A stretch of DNA of 64,000 nucleotides from Cyclina sinensis (Eukaryota; Mollusca; Bivalvia; Venerida; Veneridae), in NCBI GenBank assembly GCA_012932295.1, contig JAAONU010000013.1, positions 4,758,603 to 4,822,602 of the forward strand. Reading direction: 5' to 3'. The position numbers were made by a program, and so were the translations under genes. A model generated the notes under the pieces. The model made no database searches. It saw nothing but the letters and a program-made list of their open reading frames with translations, and had not been told where the DNA came from. Shown piece after piece: positions 39,601 to 48,600 of the stretch. Within the stretch, counting starts at the first letter, position 1. The number at the start of each line of letters is the position of its first letter.

Positions 39601-42600
39601 GATGCGATGAGGATCAAAAGGGGCAAGGGGAGATCACTCTGCCACCAAAGTGTGCTGACGGGACATGTGATGGCTGTCTTTTTCACTTTATGTGGAACAC
39701 AAGACTTGCGTGCCCTGTGTGTCAGAAGGAAGACTTCCACAGAGTTGTGGGAGAATGTGTAAAGGGCTCTCAGACCATACACTACTTCCCACCTAGGTCT
39801 GTATTAAACTTCTGAAAATTTCTGTAATACATCAGATAAACAAATTTATTTTATGCCTACCAATGAAATATAGGGATATATCAGTGAGATAAAAGTGATA
39901 ATCCACTGTTTTGAATCAGTGAAATTACCATTTTGATAATGCACTGTTTGTGCTGGAACTAAGTGCTTGATGAAACTTCAGGAATTTCCCCACCACATAA
40001 ATACAAGAGAATCTGCTGTATTTCAGACTGTGACAGCTAGTGAAATTTATTTACCTTGTTAAATCCAATTATAATATTGAATTCCTGAGCCTAACTAGTT
40101 GTGAACAATGATGAAATTTGCCATAAATTATTTAAAATGTCTGATTTGTTTACATAACTCAATGGACAATATCCAATATGGCCGACTTTCAATTCAATTG
40201 ATTGAATATTACTCAGTATTAATCCGCTTTTACAATTAAAGTATGTATGGCTAAAATTCAATAAATATTGATAAACTGTGTAGAGAAAAATAAATGTTAT
40301 TTGATGAAAGTGTATTCAGTTTATTTCAGCAGAAGTAAAGTTATCATATGTATTGGAGATTGTCTGCACTTTTTTTTGTGCGGAGTAACCAAAGTACGCA
40401 TTAACTGATTTGGGGCTCACCATGGGGAATTTATTGAAGGCCCTGATTAAAAATGTCATAAAATACCCATTTTTGACATGTTGGCATAAAATAAAAAGAA
40501 AATTTGTTTGTTTTTTAGTGGAAGATGGGAATTTATTTCATCTCGTGAACACCATATGTTGATATTTTCACTCGTGGCTGCGCCACTCGTGAAAATATCA
40601 CATATGGTGTTCACTCGATGAAATAAATTCTCATCTTCTACAAAAACAAACAAATATCCTCTATATATTGAGCTCATTGCTATTTCAAAAGCACTAGATC
40701 AAAAGTTTAAAGGTAACACTGGAGTCCCTCTATTTACTAGTAATATATGATGATAAACTTAGAAATATACATAAATTTATTATTTAAAAACACAGATAAT
40801 TTTGGCATTGTTAGAGATTGGTAGTTTAGTAATGGCAGAAATTGCCCATTTTACAGTGACATAAAATGCAGCATGTTTGAATTATATTTTAAACTTTTTT
40901 AATGTACATCAGTATACTAGAAGGGGCTTGTATATTTTGTTTGTGAACTTCTCAAGAGGATTACTTTCTAAAGTTTTGATCAGTACTTGTACTCAAAGGA
41001 GGTATGTTTAATTCAAAATACGCTTTACTTCAGAACCTTGCCCCCATATAATTGCTGTTATTTTGCAGAATTACCTCCCCTTGCTTTGACCTTCACTATA
41101 TACTTCTGGTTTACATTGTACATTTATTTGCATACACAGCAAATATTTCATATCAACAAATGTCATGCAAAGGGGTAAATAGTTGCGCACGCATTAAAAA
41201 AAAACAACAACAAAACATTTTCTAAATCTTTACTTCTATCTGTGACATCTGTGTATGTTGTGCTTATTGATATTTGGTTTAATAAAAAATAGGTTTGCAT
41301 CAGTCATGCAAAAGAACTATGCACCTGAAAATGCCTGTATGTGATACCAGCTACGATGTGAATTTTCAGCCTTGAAAAATGCTGGGCCCAGTTTTGACAG
41401 CTTATAAAATGTGCACTTTTTATACCTAGCTATAACCATATTTGCTCATTTCATTGACTAGCATGCTGGTATTTGTATATTAGCTTGACTCAACATTTGG
41501 TGGCTTTGGGGAAAATTTATGAAACACCGAATATGCCCAAAATCGCAAAATATGTTTTAGTATGTAATAGGTGCAGAAATATTATCAGATTCCTCATGTT
41601 TGGTGGATTTTCCTACATTACTGTAGAGCTGTGTTTTGTTTTGTTTATAGGAGTAGTTTGAGAGATATAATTCTTTATTGTTACAGCCATTGTATGGTAC
41701 CAGAGAACCTGCAGAATATTCAGGAGACGAAAACCTGTACAGTGAGACTGGCCTCTCTACCACTTATAGTAGGTGTTTTGTATTTCCTCATGTGATAGTT
41801 CTATATCAATCCAAACACACTGTAAGTACAGGAGAAACAATATCTGTACAATTTTAAGTTGTTGGGTAACCTTAACTTTTGCAGATGGAAAATTCATGGG
41901 CAATATAGTTTGTAAAAAGATAAAATTGTGAATTATGAGTAGAAGTAAAAGGGTTACATCAAGTGCTAAGTCACTGTACTTGTGTTTGTGCACCTGGCTG
42001 ATACAAGGGTTACCTCAAGTGCTTATTCACTGTACTTGTGTTTGTACACCTGGCTGATACAAGGGTTACATCAAGTGTGAAGTCACTGTACTTCTGTTTG
42101 TACACCTGGCTGATACAAGGGTTTCATCAAGTGTACACCTGGCTGATACAAGGGTTACATCAAGTGTGAAGTCACTGTACTTGTGTTTGTACACCTGGCT
42201 GATAAAAGGGTTACATCAAGTGTTAAGTCACTGTACTTCTGTTTGTACACCTGGCTGATAAAAAGGTAATATCAAGTGCTAAGTAACTGTTCTTGTGTTT
42301 GTACACCTAGCTGATACAAGGGTTACATCAAGTGCTAATTCCCTGTACTTGTGTTTGTACACCTGGCTGATACAAGGGTTACATCAAGTGCTAAGTCACT
42401 GTACTGTTTGTACACCTGTCTGATACAAGGGTTACATCAAGTGCTAAGTCACTGTACTTGTGTTTGTACACCTGGCTGATACAAGGGTAACATCAAGTGC
42501 TAAGTCACTGTACTTGTGTTTGTACACCTGGCTGATACAAGGGTAACATCAAGTGCCAAGTCACTGTACTAGTGTTTGTACACCTGACTGATACAAGGGT

Positions 42601-45600
42601 AATATCTAGTGCTAATTCAATGTACTTGTTTTTGTACACCTGGCTGATACAAGGGTTATTTCTAGTAATATTTTACTGTACTTGTGTTTGTACACCTGGC
42701 TGATACAAGGGTTACATCAAGTGCTAATTCACTGTACTTGTGTGTGTACACCTGGCTGATACAAGGGTAACATCAAGTGCTAAGTCACTGTACTTGTGTT
42801 TGTACACCTGGCTGATACAAGGGTTACATCAGGTGCTAAGTCACTGTACTTGTGTTTGTACACCTGGCTGATACAAGGGTTACATCAAGTGCCAAGTCAC
42901 TGTACTAGTGTTTGTACACCTGGCTGATACAAGGGTAATATCAAGTGCTAATTCAATGTACTTGTTTTTGTACACCTGGCTGATACAAGGGTTATTTCTA
43001 GTAATATTTTACTGTACTTGTTTTTGTACACCAGGCTGATACAAGGTTTATATTAAGTGTTACATGTGGCTGATACAAGGGTTATATCAAGTAATATTTT
43101 ATTGTATTTTCATTATACATATGGCTGATGCAAGGGTTATATCAAGTTGTAATTCACTGTATATGTATAGTGTTTTTGCACCTGGCTAATACAAGGGTTA
43201 TATCAAGCAATATATTTCATTGTATTTTGTGGCAGATACAGGGTTTATATCAAATGATGTTTCACTGTATTTTATCAAACACAGATGCAGATAGCTGTTC
43301 CAGTGGTGGTGGGGATGGCACTGTTGTTCTTTCTGCTGGTATGCTTCTTCTGGAGGAAAAACAAAACGTAAGTCATTGACAGTTGTGTTGCACCAAATAC
43401 TGGCTTCTGATTGGTCATTTCAACACAGAAGACAATAAATGGCCAATGCGATGCTAGAAGTTTTAGACTGGTCATAGATCTTAGGCCAGCATAATTCTCA
43501 AGATTGGGTCACAGGAGAAAAATAGAGCTTAACAGTTATTTTTGAGAACAAAATAAAATATATAAAGAACAAAGAAACACATTCATACCCTGGTTTGTTT
43601 GTTATGCCCCTAGATGGAATATCTGGGGCTATATTGGATTCATGTGCTTAGGTCTGTCCGTACAGCCATCCATAGACAAAATTTGTCTGGACTGTTTCCC
43701 AGGCAATTGTTTCTCAAATTTCATACTTTGCAACAATCATAAGAACCAAGACTAGTTGTGCATATCTTTGCCACATCTCACTCTCATGATTTTTCACTGA
43801 CTTATGATCCTTCGATATTTTTTTTTTACACATCAATTTGTATGTTATTTCTTAGCAACTATTTGTCAGATTTGCAAGAATCATAAGTACCAAGCTTACT
43901 TGTGCATGTCATTGTTTTGTTGCAGTCCAATGAATTTTCTCTGAGTTATGGCCCTTTGATTTTATTTTTACTTATAAAGGATAAAAAGTTTGTTCATGCT
44001 GCATTGTCAGGTTTTATTCTATGCTCAAATAGAATTTCTGGTGCTAAATTGGGTTCACATGTGTTCATCAGTCCATCTGTCATCAGTTTGACTGGCCGGC
44101 TTTAGCATAGTTATAGCACATTCTGCTTTGGTTATAGGCCTTTGAGGTTGTTTTTAGTTTTTTTTTCACATGAAGGTAAATATAAGTTGATCTACCTGAA
44201 TTGTCAGCAGCTGTTTGATTTATTTGAAAAAAAGTTTGCAAGAATCCTAAGAGCTGACAATAGTTTTGTTTATGGTTTGCATATTTGGAACTGGTGATTA
44301 TTAGTTATTAGTTATTTGTTATGTAATGGCAGACAAATTATAAATGTTGAAATTACTGCGTCAAGGCAGTATCTGGGGGTATTCATCACTTTAAGTAATA
44401 AACTTTGTTTTTCATGTGAAAGTTTGCAGAAGTTAAAATTGACTCTGTGACTAGTGCGAGGGTTGTTTCATAAAGCCCCAGAATTGCTCTACCTCTCAAG
44501 CTTGGGTGATTTATCAAAACACAAAATACATCTTGACATACGTTTACTTATGGCTGACTTGCAGACCAAAATTTATTGTGATCATGAAATGGTTAATTTT
44601 ACAAGGAACATTGAACAGGAGTACTGTGAAGTACTTTAAGCATGCCAACGTTACGTCACCTTATCAAATTGAAGAGTGTTCTTCACTAGTTGACAGTCAG
44701 ATGACCTAGTCTTTTGTGATGAAATCACTCATGCCATTTGTACACAAATGTTTCTCAACACTTTGGTAATGTGTTAATTCATTTAATTGAGTTTGTAATT
44801 TATTTAAATGTTTCCACCGGAAATAGTTAGGGTCCAGCATAAAATTTTACAACGGAAAGATAATTACATCCATTGATGTAAAGTGATTTTGGCAAAGTCA
44901 TGGCGATAAAACACTGCAGGGAGGTTACTGTTCAACACAACATCATCAAAGTTACAGGAAACCACGTCAAGATGTTGCACTTAAGTGAGATGCTTTCATG
45001 CCAAAATAGCTTAAAGTTTGAGTATTGAACAGCACTTGATTGCATTAGAAATGTATGGAAAAATGATGAGCTTCAAGTTGCTAAATAGTGGTTGCTACCA
45101 CTAAAACTGCGATAAGTTCAAGAAAATAAAAACCTATTGTAAAGTACCATGGGATATGTGTCAAACTATTTGTGCCTGTAATTTTTTAATGTTATCTGAT
45201 TGAAAAAGTTTTGAGAAGAGAATTCTGGGAATTTATGGAACAGACACTCGTATATTGATTCAGTCCTTGGCAAACTTCACTCAACTATATAATTAATTCA
45301 GGCTTGAGTACCGTTACATGAAGTTAGTTGAGAATGCTGGAGGGCCAGAAGGAGAGTTGCCAGGGGTTGACAGTTGTGCTCTAGAAGAGGGGGAAGATGA
45401 ACAGGGAGATTCTGTGCAAATACGCAGCAGCAAAGGTGCAAGATTCTTTAAAAAGCTTTCCAACAAAATCAAAAAGGTATGTATTTGAAAAATATTTGAA
45501 ATTGTTAGGTGTATAACATATTGCCTACTTTATCCATTTATAAATGTTGTATACTGTATTTATTTTTGCTGCTGAAAGTTCATACCCAAAAATTGAAATG

Positions 45601-48600
45601 ATGCCAGAACTTGACTCGGGGACCAAATTTAGCAACTGGCTGGCAAAATCTGGTACATGATTTTATACTCTTATCAAGCTCTCTTGAATAATTTTGACAT
45701 CCTAAAGCATATTGATAAGGCATGAGAATGTTCTTCCATGTAAGATTTGACATTACAGCTTGGTTTTTTCAAAAGAAACACAAGTTTATATTACAAGAGA
45801 TTGATTTATAGAAAAATGCTGAATTCTGCTTTACAGTTTTCGTCAGATTCGGTAGGTATAACTTATAAATATCCAAGGTAATGGTGTGTTCTGGGTGAGG
45901 TTTGCCTATGTTGATGGCAGCAAATTTGTATGCAAATATAATCTCGCACAATTACATGTATAAGGATTTTTGCTTATTAACTATAATGTCAATTTGGGAA
46001 TTTTATGCAGGTATTAATATTGGGTGAATTTAGCCTTTCTAGCTTACCTGAGCACATAGTCCTCAAGGTTAGCATTTGTGTCATCCTGCCATGTGCATTG
46101 TGGGTTTTCAGCTTTTTACTTCAAACAACATATCCCCTTTCAAAGTTGTTCTAAGAATTTCATGCAGAACTGTCATTGCTATGGCAACAAGAATGGGAAA
46201 ACTTTGAAAATCTTCTTGTCTAAAACTATAAATAGTTCGGCAATATGTTAGGAAGCAGTGTCTTGTGGACTATTGATGTTTGTAAAAATTATGTCTAAGT
46301 GGGTCAGTTGGTCATGTATCACATAGAAATGTTTAAGAAGATCTTTAAAATTCTACTTGTATGAAACCAGGGCCCTTAGAGATAAAAAAAATGTTGCAGA
46401 AAGCATTGTCTAGTTAACCTGTAACAAGATTGTTTAAAGTTTGCCCCATGGGTCAATTTTGGCACCATCTTTGAAGATGTTATTTAGACATACATAGAAG
46501 AGTCTTTAAAAATCTTCTTGTCTGAAACAATTAGGCCGAGACATTGTCAGTTTGGAGTGTAGCATTATCAGATGGAACTTTTACAAGCTTGTTTAAGTTA
46601 TGCCCCAGGAGTCAATATTTTTTTCTCTGTCCCAGGGGTGACCCTCATAAATCATGAGTTGTGTGTACTTACTTAAATGCAGGATCTCCAGTGGTTGGAC
46701 ACAATTATGTATTTATAATATTTTAATGCAGAAAGCTGTATGGTAGGGATATTTATAGAAATATGTATGGTAAAGGAATTGATAGAAAGCTGTATGGAAA
46801 AATTAAGGGACTGTTTTTAAATCCTCTTGACTTAAACAACAAGGCCCAAAGCTCTGAAATTTGGCATGAGGCATTGCCAAAATAGACCTGTACCAGATTT
46901 TTCAAACTTTCATTTTTGACTCCACCCTGGGTGTCAGATGTTTTCCATAGACTTATATTGACAAACTCATTGATGATTTTCTTGTCAGAGACCTTAAGCT
47001 GAGAGTTATGAAATTTCATTTGAGGCATTGTCTAGTGGACTTCTACAAATATTGTTCAAATTTTGTCACTTTGGTCATATTTCTCTTCCCTAGGGTGGTC
47101 TCATTTTAAGAAATATATATGAAAATCTTTGAAGCCACAAGGCATAGAGTTCTAAAAATTTGCATGGAGCATTCCTCAGTGGACCTCTACCAAAGATTTC
47201 CAACTTTGTCTCTTCATTTTGGCTCCACCCTAAGGGTCAGATGTTTTACCTAGACTTATATAGAAAGACTCTTTAAGAATTTTCTAGTCAGAAATATTAG
47301 ACTGAGAATTCTGAAATTTGGTATGAAGTATTAGTGCGTCCGTACCAAAATTGTTTAAATTATGTCCCTTAGATCATATTTGCCCAAACAGGGATCACAT
47401 ACTTAACTTAAGATAGAAAAGATATTACAGAGACATGGAAAGTGTTTTCTTAAAACCAAATAGCCTGAAGCTTTCATATTGACATGCAGCATTTTCTAGG
47501 TCTTTCATGTAATTGGGTAATAGTTCTATACATTGTCTTTGTTGTTCTTGAGAGTTATACTCAGATAAGCGATTTTAGGGCCGTCATGGCCCTCTTGTTT
47601 AGATTTATTATTTGTTAATCAAGAGCACATATTGGAGTTTCTTAACAGATACTCTATCACATGTTGAGTCTGTTGCTGTTTTGATTCTTCATCATCAGAT
47701 CAGTTAATAAGTTTAAAATCTTTATATGAGAGAAAAAAATGTTTGAAGAGGTATACTGTAAAACAGGTTTTATTCATGATGGTTTTTGCTAATGTTTCCA
47801 ATTTCAATACCTCATCAATTCAAAAATGTCTTGAAATTCCTTATTTGAATTACAGTTAGAAAATACGTGAATCAAAAGGTCAGTTTTAGACAAAATTCAC
47901 GAAATTTTGGTGTCACGAAATTTAATTGTTTTACAGTAGTTTAGTCACTTCTTTGAATATAAGTCTGTTAACATCTCTGGTACACTTACTCTTTAGGTTT
48001 TTTGAAGATTTTCATGAAATTTCACACAAATGGTCATCATCAGTTGCGTGTACTTTACCTTAATAAAATTCAGGATGTCCAGCTGTTGGACTTACTTAAA
48101 TGCAGGATCTCCAGTGGTTGGACACAATTACGTATTTATTATGTTTTAATGCAGAAAGCTGTATGGTAGGGATATTTATAGAAATATGTATGTTAAGGGA
48201 ATTGATAGAAAGCTGTATGGTGGGTGTATTTATTGAATGCTGTTGGTGAAGTAGAGGTATATATAGAAATTAAGCTATATGGTAGAGGTATGGTGTATTC
48301 TGAATCTACAATTTCTTGTGTCAGGGTCTGTTATGTATAAATGCTTGTTTTTATTTTGTTTGTTTTTAAAACTTTCCCAAATAATACTTGGTCTTAGTGT
48401 TATGTCTGTCACATCTTTTACACTGTATTTGACTGGTTTGCTTTATAGAGGATTATTGTTAGTTCCAGTTTAAAATGAAGATATATTTCACAAAGTCAAT
48501 ACCTTTTTTGAGTTCACAGATGAAATATTCATATGTATATATGCATATTCTGAAGCTTTCACAGATTCTGTTATTCGTTTATTTTTATTTAATTTTGATA

